Positions 35,151 to 43,124 of a stretch of 64,000 nucleotides of DNA are shown here, one piece after another (the stretch's first letter is position 1; the number at the start of each line of letters is the position of its first letter). The notes beneath the pieces were generated by a model. The model made no database searches. It saw only the letters and a program-made list of their open reading frames with translations, and was not told the origin of the DNA. Source of the stretch: JAWKSY01 sp041402125 (lineage in GTDB: Bacteria; Planctomycetota; GCA-002687715; DRQF01); contig JAWKSY010000005.1 in NCBI GenBank assembly GCA_041402125.1, forward strand, positions 248,001-312,000, in the 5' to 3' direction. A program made the position numbers and the translations under genes.

Positions 35151-35959
35151 CGCACGCGAACGACACGCTCATCGTCTTCGTCCCGATGGCGTATCTCGTC
35201 GCCCTCGGCGCCTACCTCGTCCGCAAGCGCGCGCCCGAGGCGCTCGACGCGCGGACCCCACTCCTCGCCACGGGTCTCGCGCTCGTCCTCCACGGCGCCC
35301 TCCTCGGCGTGCGCTTCGCCATGATCGGTCAGCTCCCCTGGACGAACGTATTCGACGTGCTCTCCGCGCTGGCCTTCCTGATGACGCTGACCTACGCCCT
35401 CGTCGAGGCCGCGAGTCGCGTCGCGGCGACCGGCCCCGATCTCCTGCCGATGCCCTTCCTGCTCGTGGTCTACGCCTGCGCCTTCGGACCCCACGAGCCT
35501 CTCGGCAATCCGGTGACCCACACCTCGCGATTCGTCCTGCACACCGTGCCGGCCGTCAGCGCGGTGGCGGCGCTGCTCGTCAGCGGGCTCTACGGCGTCC
35601 TCTACCTCCGGCTCGCGAAGGCGATCAAGCGGAAGGACTTCGGCCCGCTCTTCCAGCGCCTGCCCAACCTCGAGATCCTCGCCCGGATGAACTTCTGGGC
35701 CGCGACGATCGGCTTTCTCCTCGTCACCCTCGGGATCTTCGTCGGAGCGATCATCGCCGGCGACATCTCGGGCGGAGTCGACGTGACGAACCCGAAGATC
35801 GCGATGACCTACCTCGTCTGGACGCTGCTGCTCGTCCCGATGATCGGCAAGCTCACCGGCCGCTGGCCCGATCGCGCGACCGCCCGCATCTCGGTGATCA
35901 CGGTCGGACTGATCGTCGCCTCGATCCTCACCGCGACCGTGATGTTCCTGCTGGGGTGA
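35147..35959 (+). CDS. hemX: HemX-like membrane protein of the CcsA/CcmC superfamily
   Basis: A 270-residue membrane protein with eight predicted helices. Conserved-looking histidines lie in 'LALVLHGALLG' and 'SRFVLHTVPAVSA'. The tryptophan-rich WWD heme-handling motif of true CcsA/CcmC proteins is not seen. Its position directly before hemA matches HemX of Firmicutes, which moderates glutamyl-tRNA reductase levels. The same role here is inference; a cytochrome c assembly role is the alternative. It starts at a GTG overlapping the hemG stop (GTGA), seven bases before hemA. Confidence 0.8.
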   Translation: MTHANDTLIVFVPMAYLVALGAYLVRKRAPEALDARTPLLATGLALVLHGALLGVRFAMIGQLPWTNVFDVLSALAFLMTLTYALVEAASRVAATGPDLLPMPFLLVVYACAFGPHEPLGNPVTHTSRFVLHTVPAVSAVAALLVSGLYGVLYLRLAKAIKRKDFGPLFQRLPNLEILARMNFWAATIGFLLVTLGIFVGAIIAGDISGGVDVTNPKIAMTYLVWTLLLVPMIGKLTGRWPDRATARISVITVGLIVASILTATVMFLLG

Positions 35960-35966
35960 GCCGGTC

Positions 35967-37208
35967 ATGACCCCCGAGTCCAGCGGCAGCCTCCTCGTCC
36001 TCGGCATCGGCCACCGCAGCGCGGACGTCGAGCTGCGCGAGCGCTACGCGCTCGACGCCGCGGCGCGCGCGGCGCTGCGCGAGGACCTGGCGACGCGCTT
36101 CGGCCTCGAGCGGATCTGCCTGCTCTCGACCTGCAACCGGACCGAGGTCTGCCTCCACCTCGAGGGCGAGGCGATCGAGGAGGAGGCGTTGATCGCGCTC
36201 CACGAGCGGGTCTTCCCCGGGCTTCCGCGCGGCCGGTCGAGCTACGAGTATCGGGGCTGGGACGCCGCGATCCACCTCTTCCGGCTCGCGGCCGGCCTCG
36301 ACTCGATGGTCGTCGGCGAGACCGAGATCCTCGGCCAGATCCGCGATGCCTTCGACGAGTCGGCCCTTGCTACGGATCCCGGACGCCTCCTGCGCGACCT
36401 CTTTCGCCAGGCCCTGACCCTCGGGAAGCGCGTGCGCACCGAGACCGAACTCGGGCGCGGAAGCCTGAGCGTGGCCGCCGTCGCGGTGAAGCTCGCCCGC
36501 AAGGTCGTCGGCGAGCTCGAAGGCAAGCGGGCCCTCGTGGTGGGAGCCGGCGAGACCGGCGTCCTCGTCGGCCGTCACCTCGTCGCGGCCGGCGTCCGCG
36601 ACATCGCGATCGTCAACCGGACGCGCGAGCGCGCCGAGGAGGCGGCGCGCGAGCTCGGCGGGCGGGCCGGCGGCCTCGACGCCCTCGCGGCCGAGCTCGA
36701 CCTCGCCGACGTCGTCGTCGGGTGCGTCGAGCGCGAGGAACCGCTCGTCACGCTGCCCCTCGTGCGCGGTCTCCACAACCGCACGCGCGTGTTCATCGAC
36801 CTGAGCGTGCCGCGGAGCATCGACCCGCGCATCGGAGAGCTGGGCGGCGTCTTCGCGCTGGACATCGACGACATCGCGCATCTCGTCGAGGCGACGGTGG
36901 CGGAGCGGATGCGCCAGGTCGGCGAGGTCGACGCGCTGGTCGTGGCCGAGGTCCACAAGTTCCTCGCCCTGCAGGCCTTCGCCGGTCTCACGCCGCTCGT
37001 GGTCCGGCTCCGCGAGGCCTTCGCCGAGACGCGCGACGAGGCGGTGAGCGAGGGTGCGGTGGAGACCGGACCGGCCGAGATGCTGACGAAGCGCCTGCTC
37101 GGCGCCGCGATGCAGGCGTTGAAGGACGCCTCGCGCGGTCGCTACCGTCAGGACGAGGTCGCGATGGCCTACGAGACCTTCCTGCGGCGGGGGAACGACC
37201 AACCATGA
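35967..37208 (+). CDS. hemA: Glutamyl-tRNA reductase
   Basis: A 413-residue cytoplasmic enzyme that makes glutamate-1-semialdehyde from glutamyl-tRNA, the first committed step of the C5 heme route. Motifs: 'GIGHRSADVELRER', catalytic Cys56 in 'LLSTCNRTEVC', 'GLDSMVVGETEILGQIRDAF', the NADPH site 'VVGAGETG', and 'VFIDLSVPRSIDP'. The C-terminal dimerisation helix is complete. Length and domain order are normal. Its stop codon overlaps the hemC start (ATGA), so production of the two enzymes is coupled. Confidence 0.97.
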   Translation: MTPESSGSLLVLGIGHRSADVELRERYALDAAARAALREDLATRFGLERICLLSTCNRTEVCLHLEGEAIEEEALIALHERVFPGLPRGRSSYEYRGWDAAIHLFRLAAGLDSMVVGETEILGQIRDAFDESALATDPGRLLRDLFRQALTLGKRVRTETELGRGSLSVAAVAVKLARKVVGELEGKRALVVGAGETGVLVGRHLVAAGVRDIAIVNRTRERAEEAARELGGRAGGLDALAAELDLADVVVGCVEREEPLVTLPLVRGLHNRTRVFIDLSVPRSIDPRIGELGGVFALDIDDIAHLVEATVAERMRQVGEVDALVVAEVHKFLALQAFAGLTPLVVRLREAFAETRDEAVSEGAVETGPAEMLTKRLLGAAMQALKDASRGRYRQDEVAMAYETFLRRGNDQP

Positions 37209-38134
37209 ATCGAAGCGCCATCCGGCTCGGGACCCGCGGTTCCGACCTCGCGCTCTGGCAGGCGGAATGCGTCGAGGACCTCCTCTCGCGGGAGGCTCCG
37301 ATGCGCGAGGTCGAACGCGTGATCGTGAAGACCACCGGCGATCTCGTCCAGGACCGGCCGATCGAAGCCATCGGCCGCACCGCCGTCTTCACCGCCGAGC
37401 TCGATCTCGCGCTCCAGGAGGGCCGCGTCGATCTCGCCGTCCACAGCCTGAAGGACGTCGAGACCCGGCTCGCCGCCGGGACGGTGATCGCCGCCGTGCT
37501 GCCCCGCGGACCGGTCGAGGACGTGCTCGTCGGCTCGCGGGCCCTCGACGAGCTCCCGTCCGGCGCGCGCGTGGGGACGGGGAGCGTGCGCCGTCGGGCC
37601 CAGCTCGCGCGGCTGCGTCCGGATCTCGAGATCGCGCCGGTGCGCGGCAACGTCCCCACGCGTCTCGACAAGCTGGCCGCGGGGGAGTTCGACGCGCTCG
37701 TGATGGCGCGCGCCGGCCTCGTCCGGCTCGGCTACGCCCACGCGATCGGCGAGGTCTTCGGACCCGAGCGCATGCTGCCCGCGGTGGGGCAGGGCGCGAT
37801 CTGCGTCACCTGTCGCGAGGACGACGAGCCGATGCGCCGTCTCCTGGGGACCCTCGACCACCGGCTGACGGCCGACGTCGTCCGGGTCGAGCGAGCCCTC
37901 CTTCGCGGCGTGGGCGGCGGCTGCAACGTCCCGCTCGGCGTGAGCATCACCGTGCGCGACGAGCGCTTCCACTGCACCGCGGCGCTCTTCGGCGTCGGAG
38001 ACTCGGTGGCGCGCGTCGAGGCGGATCATCCGCGCGACCGGCTCCCCGAGGAGGTGGGCGAGGCGCTCGCCGCCGCTCTCTTCGCGGCGGGAGCCGAGGG
38101 AATCCTCCGGGATCTCGGCGGGACCGCCTCGTGA
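37205..38134 (+). CDS. hemC: Porphobilinogen deaminase (hydroxymethylbilane synthase)
   Basis: A 309-residue enzyme that joins four porphobilinogen units into hydroxymethylbilane. It opens with 'IRLGTRGSDLALWQAECV' and has 'VHSLKDVET', 'VGTGSVRRRAQL' and 'RGNVPTRLDKLAAGEFDALV'. The dipyrromethane cofactor attaches to Cys240 in 'GVGGGCNVPLGV'. All substrate-binding arginines expected in these motifs are visible. The ATG overlaps the hemA stop and the TGA overlaps the GTG of hemD. Confidence 0.96.
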   Translation: MNRSAIRLGTRGSDLALWQAECVEDLLSREAPMREVERVIVKTTGDLVQDRPIEAIGRTAVFTAELDLALQEGRVDLAVHSLKDVETRLAAGTVIAAVLPRGPVEDVLVGSRALDELPSGARVGTGSVRRRAQLARLRPDLEIAPVRGNVPTRLDKLAAGEFDALVMARAGLVRLGYAHAIGEVFGPERMLPAVGQGAICVTCREDDEPMRRLLGTLDHRLTADVVRVERALLRGVGGGCNVPLGVSITVRDERFHCTAALFGVGDSVARVEADHPRDRLPEEVGEALAAALFAAGAEGILRDLGGTAS

Positions 38135-38892
38135 CGGTCCGCCTCGACGGACGACACGTGCTCGTCACGCGACCCGGGGATGCGGGACGGGAGCTCTCGG
38201 TGATGATCGCCGCGGCCGGCGGAGAGGCCCGCTGGGCGCCCGCGCTCGAGTTCGTGCCCGGAGCGGATCTCGGCGAGGCCGCCTCCGCGCTCGTCTCGGC
38301 CGACTACGCCCTCGTCTCGAGCCCGCGCGCTCTCGCCGCGCTCGGCGAGGCGGGGCCGATCCCGCGACGCGTCCAGCTCCTCGTGGTCGGCCGGACCACC
38401 GCCCGCGAGGCGCGCCGCGCCGGCTTCGACGTCGTGCTCGAGGACGACAACGGCCTGCGGGCCCTCGTCCTGCGCGCGGCGGGCCGCCTGCCGCTCTCGG
38501 ATCGCGCGGTCGTCTGGCTGCGCGGGAACCTCTCCGATCCCGACGCGCTCGAGCCTCTCGTCGCCGCCGGCGCCCGCGTCCGCGATCTCGAGGTCTACGC
38601 CACGGGCGATCTCTACGCCCGGACGGGGCTCGACACCGCTCTCCTCGAGGGTCTCGACGCGGTCGTGCTGGCGAGCCCCAGCGCGGCGCGCGCGCTCGCG
38701 GACGCCCTCGTCCGTCTCGGCCGGGCGGAACTGCTCTCGGTGATCGTCTTCGCCGCGATCGGCGAGACGACCGCCGCCGCCCTGCGGGAGCTGGGCGCCT
38801 CGAGGGTCGTCACGGCCGGGGAGCCCAGCAACCGGGGCCTGCTCGCGGCGCTCGCCGGCGAGGGACGCGGGCCCGAGCTCAGTCCGCGCTGA
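38131..38892 (+). CDS. hemD: Uroporphyrinogen-III synthase
   Basis: A 253-residue protein of the poorly conserved HemD family: 'GRHVLVTRPGDAGRELSVMI' at the N-terminus, 'YALVSSPRALAAL', 'VVWLRGNLSDPDALEPLVAA' and 'VVLASPSAARALADAL'. It cyclises hydroxymethylbilane with inversion of ring D. It starts at a GTG overlapping the hemC stop, and its last 14 bp overlap the 3' end of a convergent TPR gene. Together with hemC and hemA it forms the classic A-C-D order. Confidence 0.9.
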   Translation: MTVRLDGRHVLVTRPGDAGRELSVMIAAAGGEARWAPALEFVPGADLGEAASALVSADYALVSSPRALAALGEAGPIPRRVQLLVVGRTTAREARRAGFDVVLEDDNGLRALVLRAAGRLPLSDRAVVWLRGNLSDPDALEPLVAAGARVRDLEVYATGDLYARTGLDTALLEGLDAVVLASPSAARALADALVRLGRAELLSVIVFAAIGETTAAALRELGASRVVTAGEPSNRGLLAALAGEGRGPELSPR

Positions 38893-39487
38893 GATCGCGC
38901 GCGAGGAGGGCCGCCGCCGCGGGCTCGAGGCCCTCGGGCGCCGGCGCGTCGATCCGCTCCCATCCCCCGGACACGATCTCCCGGGCGGGGCTCCCCGCCC
39001 TCCCGAGCCAGGCCCGGTAGGCCTCGTCGTCGAGCGCGCCGCGCACGGCGGCCAGACGGATCGCGTAGGGCTCCCAGGCGTCGGCGTCGTCCGCGGCGAG
39101 GTCGACCGCGACGGCCTCGGCCTCGGCCCAGCGTCGGGCCGCGAGGAGCTGGACCGCGAGCTCGCGTCGCGCGCGGTGCAGGAGCGGCGCCGCGACGTGG
39201 GCGCGGCGGAACGCCGCCGCGGCGTCCTCCGGCCGGCCGGCCGCCGCCATCGCCCGCGCGCGGTCGAGTTCGTGGCGGAGCGCGGCGCCGCGCTCGTTGT
39301 CGAGAACGGCGCGGCGCGAACGACTGCGTTCCGCGGGCGTCTTCATCGCGGCTCGGGCGCGAGCCTCGCGTTCGGCGCGGAGCATCTCCGGGTCCAGGGG
39401 GCGGCGGAGGGCGATCGGGGCCGCGAGGGCCACGAACGCGAGACCGAGGACCACGGCGAGGACGAGCGAGCGGAGCGGGTCGAGCAT
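38879..39487 (-). CDS. Membrane-anchored TPR-like protein
   Basis: A 202-residue protein with one N-terminal transmembrane helix ('SLVLAVVLGLAFVALAAPIA', about 7-26), a charged segment, then helical TPR-like repeats ('GRPEDAAAAFRRAHVAAPLL', 'ARRWAEAEAVAVDLAADDAD'). The C-terminal 50 residues are unique. It resembles in layout the next gene upstream (an N-terminal helix plus TPR), and the two may be distant paralogues inserted between hemD and hemL on the opposite strand. No specific partner can be named. Confidence 0.7.
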   Translation of the reverse strand: MLDPLRSLVLAVVLGLAFVALAAPIALRRPLDPEMLRAEREARARAAMKTPAERSRSRRAVLDNERGAALRHELDRARAMAAAGRPEDAAAAFRRAHVAAPLLHRARRELAVQLLAARRWAEAEAVAVDLAADDADAWEPYAIRLAAVRGALDDEAYRAWLGRAGSPAREIVSGGWERIDAPAPEGLEPAAAALLARDLSAD

Positions 39488-39639
39488 GGGGACGCCTTCT
39501 CTCTTCGGGGTGCGAGAGGGAACGCTATCCCCCGGCGGGCGGTGGGATCAAGAAAGCGAGGAAGTCGCGGGGCGGTCCGACCCCCGTCGCGGCGCCCGGC
39601 GACCGTCGGAGGTCCGGGGCGGGTGGTCCTCGCGGACCC

Positions 39640-40212
39640 TCAGCGGCCGGCGGCGATGGCCCGCGCGCTCTCGAGGTCGGCCGCGGCCGCGGCCGTCTCG
39701 CCGCGCTTCAGCCGGAGGGCGGCGCGCGCCCGGAGCGCGGCCTCGTAGCGCGGTCGGATCGCGAGGGCCTCGGTCAGATCGTCGAGCGCGAGATCGGGGC
39801 GATCCGCGAGCTCGTGGATGAGGGCCCGCTCGAGGTAGGCCGGCGCGTAGTCCCGGTCGGCGACGAGGGCCGCATCCGCGGCCGCGAGAGCGGCGTCGAG
39901 CCGACCCGCCTCCCGCAAGCTGCTCGCGAGGAGGACCCGCGCCGAGACGAAGCCCGGGTCGAGGTCGACCGCGCGCTCCGCGAGGCTCGCGGCGCGTTCC
40001 GCGGCACCCTCCCCGCGGGCGCGGCGCGCCTCCTCGGCGAGTCGGCTCGCCCGGGGCGGCCGGTCGAGGAGCTCCGCGCGACGGCGGCCGGCGCTGGCCT
40101 GGTCGCGATCGTCGGCGGTCGCGGGACGGTCCTCGAGCCCGGCCCGGACGATCGCGAGAACGGCGAGCGACAGGGCGACGAGGACGAGGCCGCCGACGAG
40201 GGTTCGGGACAT
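39640..40212 (-). CDS. Membrane-anchored TPR protein
   Basis: A 190-residue protein with a single N-terminal transmembrane helix ('LVGGLVLVALSLAVLAIVRA') and three TPR units ('AERAVDLDPGFVSARVLLAS', 'ADAALVADRDYAPAYLERAL', 'LTEALAIRPRYEAALRARAA'). The start was set at MSRTLVGG, where the hydrophobic helix begins; the open frame continues upstream without such a signal. It sits between hemL (divergent) and another TPR-anchor gene in the same direction. A scaffold role at the membrane is likely. Confidence 0.7.
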   Translation of the reverse strand: MSRTLVGGLVLVALSLAVLAIVRAGLEDRPATADDRDQASAGRRRAELLDRPPRASRLAEEARRARGEGAAERAASLAERAVDLDPGFVSARVLLASSLREAGRLDAALAAADAALVADRDYAPAYLERALIHELADRPDLALDDLTEALAIRPRYEAALRARAALRLKRGETAAAAADLESARAIAAGR

Positions 40213-40385
40213 GCCGCAGGGACTCCGGGGGACTCCGACCGATGGGCGCGAGCCGGCGCGACTCGCGGTGAGGACCGCATCGGGGAGACATCCGAACTCC
40301 ACGAGACTAAACGCCCGTCGGCGGCGCCGTCAATCGCGAGACCGCGTGTTAGTCTTCCGCCCGGAAACCCACGGAGGAGCGGGTC

Positions 40386-41660
40386 ATGAGCCTCTACGAA
40401 CGAGCCCGACGGTGCATCCCCGGCGGCGTCAACTCGCCGGTGCGCGCCTATCGGGGGATGGGCCTGGACCCGATCTTCATCGACCGCGCGGAGGGCTGCC
40501 GCGTCTTCGACCGCGACGGCAAGGGCTACGTCGACTACGTCCTGAGCTACGGGCCGCACCTGCTCGGACACGGCCACCCCGAGGTCCTCGCCGCCCTCCG
40601 CGAGACGGTCGAGCGCGGCACCTCCTTCGGTGCCCCGACGGAACGCGAGGTGGTCTTCGCGGAGCGGATCTGCGCTCTCGTGCCCTCGGTCGAGATGGTC
40701 CGCCTCGTCAACTCCGGCACCGAGGCCACGATGAGCGCGCTGCGGCTCGCGCGCGCCGCGACGGGGCGGGAGCGGATCCTCAAGTTCGACGGCTGTTACC
40801 ACGGCCACGCGGACGGCTTCCTGGTGAAGGCCGGGTCGGGCGCCCTCACGCTCGGCCACCCCGACAGCCCCGGCGTGCCCCCGAGCACGGCGGCGCTCAC
40901 CGGCGTCGCCGACTACAACGACCTCGATTCGGTGGCGCGCTTCTTCGCCGCCCATCCCGGCGAGGTCGCGGCCGTCTTCGTCGAGCCCATCGCGGGCAAC
41001 ATGGGCTGCGTGGCGGGCCGCCCCGAGTTCCTCCGCGGCCTCCGCGAGCTCTGCGACCGGGAGGGCGCCCTGCTCGTCTTCGACGAGGTGATGACGGGCT
41101 TCCGCGTCGCGGCCGGCGGGGCGCAGGCCCTCTACGGGGTCACGCCGGATCTGACCTGCCTGGGGAAGGTGATCGGCGGCGGGCTTCCGGTCGGCGCCTA
41201 CGGCGGCCGCCGGGACCTCATGGAGCAGATCTCGCCGGTGGGGCCGGTCTACCAGGCGGGGACCCTGTCCGGGAATCCGCTCGCCGTCGCGGCCGGGCTC
41301 GCGGCGCTGGAGGTGCTGTCCCGTCCCGGCTTCTACGACGCCCTCGAGGCCACCTCCGCCTCGGTGGAGTCCGCGCTCCGGCGGGCGGCCGAGCGGGCGT
41401 CCTGCCCGATCACCCTCAACCGCGTCGGATCGATGTTCTGCCCCTACTTCGTCGAGCGATCCGTCGAGAACTTCCGGGACGCGGTGGCCGGCGACCGCGA
41501 GCGTCACCGGCGCTTCTTCGTCACCCTGCTGGAGGGCGGCGTGATGCCCGCCCCCTCGCCCTTCGAGGCCTGGTTCGTGTCCTCGGCCCACGACGCGGAG
41601 GCGATCGGGCACACCGAGGAGGTCGCCGAGCGCGCCTTCCGGGCCGCGATGGCGGGCTGA
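40386..41660 (+). CDS. hemL: Glutamate-1-semialdehyde 2,1-aminomutase
   Basis: A 424-residue PLP enzyme converting glutamate-1-semialdehyde to 5-aminolevulinate, the step after HemA. It starts 'RARRCIPGGVNSPVRAYRG' and contains 'LVNSGTEATMSALRLARA', 'KFDGCYHGHADGFLVKAGSG', 'FDEVMTGFR', and Lys261 in 'LGKVIGGGLPVGAYGG' for the cofactor. 'YQAGTLSGNPLAVAAG' is also present. A GGAGG site precedes the ATG. It stands apart from the main hem operon, separated by two opposite-strand TPR genes, with its own upstream region and a downstream hairpin. Confidence 0.97.
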   Translation: MSLYERARRCIPGGVNSPVRAYRGMGLDPIFIDRAEGCRVFDRDGKGYVDYVLSYGPHLLGHGHPEVLAALRETVERGTSFGAPTEREVVFAERICALVPSVEMVRLVNSGTEATMSALRLARAATGRERILKFDGCYHGHADGFLVKAGSGALTLGHPDSPGVPPSTAALTGVADYNDLDSVARFFAAHPGEVAAVFVEPIAGNMGCVAGRPEFLRGLRELCDREGALLVFDEVMTGFRVAAGGAQALYGVTPDLTCLGKVIGGGLPVGAYGGRRDLMEQISPVGPVYQAGTLSGNPLAVAAGLAALEVLSRPGFYDALEATSASVESALRRAAERASCPITLNRVGSMFCPYFVERSVENFRDAVAGDRERHRRFFVTLLEGGVMPAPSPFEAWFVSSAHDAEAIGHTEEVAERAFRAAMAG

Positions 41661-41668
41661 GGTCGTGG

Positions 41669-41694
41669 CCCCGGGGTCTTGAAAGCCCCGGGGG
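41669..41694 (+). terminator. Hairpin after hemL
   Basis: CCCCGGGG occurs twice (41669-41676 and 41686-41693) around a 9-base loop, nine bases after the hemL stop. The loop and right arm contain the -35 region of the next gene's promoter, so termination and initiation signals overlap. Confidence 0.5.
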
Positions 41695-41706
41695 ACGGGC
41701 TATTCT
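41679..41706 (+). promoter_or_regulatory. Housekeeping-type promoter for the small basic protein gene
   Basis: TTGAAA (41679-41684), a 16-base spacer and TATTCT (41701-41706) lie 28 bases before the ATG. The same TTGAAAGCCC word and the same spacing recur upstream of rpmB in this window, which supports a strong vegetative promoter. Confidence 0.6.
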
Positions 41707-41734
41707 TGCCGCCCCGAGAAACCGGAGGCGAGCG

Positions 41735-41821
41735 ATGGCGAAGAACAACCGCAAGATCAAGAAGGCCAACGGCGGCAAGCGCCCGGCCAACCACGGCAAC
41801 CGCCGCAAGAAGCGCTGGTAG
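41735..41821 (+). CDS. 28-residue highly basic protein, possibly ribosome-associated
   Basis: The frame encodes 28 residues starting MAKNNRKIKKANGG and ending NRRKKRW; 12 of 28 are Lys or Arg, with no acidic residue. It has a strong GGAGG site, a good promoter 28 bases upstream, and every third codon position is G or C, as in real genes here. Such composition fits a small ribosomal or RNA-binding protein like bTHX or bS22, but I cannot match it to a named family. It stands alone between hemL and the thioredoxin-like gene. Confidence 0.7.
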   Translation: MAKNNRKIKKANGGKRPANHGNRRKKRW

Positions 41822-41998
41822 GAGGACTTGGGGCAATCGCCCCGAGTTCGCCCCCCGCGGGTCGGCGCCCCGAGACGCGCCCGATCCCGACCGCCGAGCG
41901 CGGTCGCGCCGCCGTCCGTCCCGGCCGGATCCGGCGCTCACCCCGGACCTGATAGGATCATTCCCGCGCCCGGAAGCGCGCGAGGGAGGGGTCATTCC

Positions 41999-43027
41999 AT
42001 GTTCAAGTCGGCGCTCGCCCTCCTCGTCCTCCTGGCCGCGTTCGGCGGCTTCGCCGCCGCCCAGTCGGGCGCCGACCGCGATGATCTCGAGAAGCGCTAC
42101 CAGGCCAAGCTCGAGGAGCCCTTCGCGAAGCGGGTGCCCTGGGTCCTCGAACTCGAGGAGGCCCGGCGCCGGGCCCGCGTCGAGGGCAAGCTCGTCCTCG
42201 CCTGGTTCACCCGCAGCTACCGCCCCTGCGAGCCCTGCATCGCCATCGAGCGCGGACCGCTCGAGAGCGACTGGTGGGTCGAGGTCTGCCGCGGCGTCGT
42301 CCCCTACCTCAACGTGTCGGCCCGCCTCGACGAGAAGCCCGACCAGGGCATGCTGATCGAGAAGGGCGGCCGCTACCTCCCCTACTGCATCGTGATGGAC
42401 GACCAGGGCCGCAAGCTCGCCGAGCTCCGGCCGGTGAGCCGCCTCGCGGTCGAGGCCGGTCTCGAGGAGGCGCGGCTCTTCCGCCGGCTCCGCGACGCCG
42501 CGGCCGACCCCAAGAACGAGGCCGCCAACGCCTCGCTCCGGCTGTTCAAGGCGATCCGCGGCGACGGGCCCCTCGACGCCGAGCGGATGGAGGAACTCGC
42601 GCGGACCGAGTCCCTCGACGCCGAGGTGAAGGCGCGGTACCGCCAGCACGAGACGCTGCTCGCGATCCGCGAGACCTTCGAGGCCACCCAGAAGGTCCTG
42701 CGGGAATCGCCCGAGCTCGACCTCCAGGAGCGCCGCGCGCGCCTCGAGGCGGCGCTCTACCCCCATCTCGCCAAGGGCTCGAGCTTCCGGATCGAGTCCA
42801 ACCCGGCGATGTTCCTCAACTACGCGATCCTCGCCACCCGCGGCGCCATCGCGGCCGGGGACGCGGCGACCGCGAAGCGCGGGCTCGAGTGGATCGAGAC
42901 GGCCGAGCGGGCCTTCGTCCCCGAGATCCCCTCGCGAGCCGACGAGGGCAGGACCGAGCGCGAGGTCTTCGAGGAGAAGGTCGGCCTCGCGGTGATCCGG
43001 GCCGCGGTCGCCCGTCTCGCCCGCTGA
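41999..43027 (+). CDS. Exported thioredoxin-like protein with CEPC motif
   Basis: A 342-residue protein with a signal peptide ending near 'GFAAAQ'. Residues ~50-145 look like a thioredoxin fold: 'GKLVLAWFTRSYRPCEPC' carries the CxxC-type redox pair CEPC, and 'YLPYCIVMDDQGRKLAEL' supplies the cis-Pro-like strand. The remaining ~190 residues are helical and charged, without a known domain. It may act as a periplasmic disulfide exchanger or sensor. The ATG follows GAGGGAGG. A candidate -10 (TAGGAT, 41953-41958) lies upstream. Confidence 0.75.
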   Translation: MFKSALALLVLLAAFGGFAAAQSGADRDDLEKRYQAKLEEPFAKRVPWVLELEEARRRARVEGKLVLAWFTRSYRPCEPCIAIERGPLESDWWVEVCRGVVPYLNVSARLDEKPDQGMLIEKGGRYLPYCIVMDDQGRKLAELRPVSRLAVEAGLEEARLFRRLRDAAADPKNEAANASLRLFKAIRGDGPLDAERMEELARTESLDAEVKARYRQHETLLAIRETFEATQKVLRESPELDLQERRARLEAALYPHLAKGSSFRIESNPAMFLNYAILATRGAIAAGDAATAKRGLEWIETAERAFVPEIPSRADEGRTEREVFEEKVGLAVIRAAVARLAR

Positions 43028-43057
43028 CGATCCGACTCCCCGCCCCGGCGGCGACCG

Positions 43058-43086
43058 TTTCCGGAGCGCCGCCAGCGAGTTAGAAT
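43058..43086 (+). promoter_or_regulatory. Candidate promoter of the aconitase gene
   Basis: TAGAAT (43081-43086) lies 38 bases before the ATG in otherwise GC-rich DNA. TTTCCG (43058-43063) is a weak -35 candidate at 17-base spacing. Confidence 0.35.
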
Positions 43087-43124
43087 CCCGCCCGCCCGAC
43101 ACCCCAGGCACGAGGAGCCCGGAA

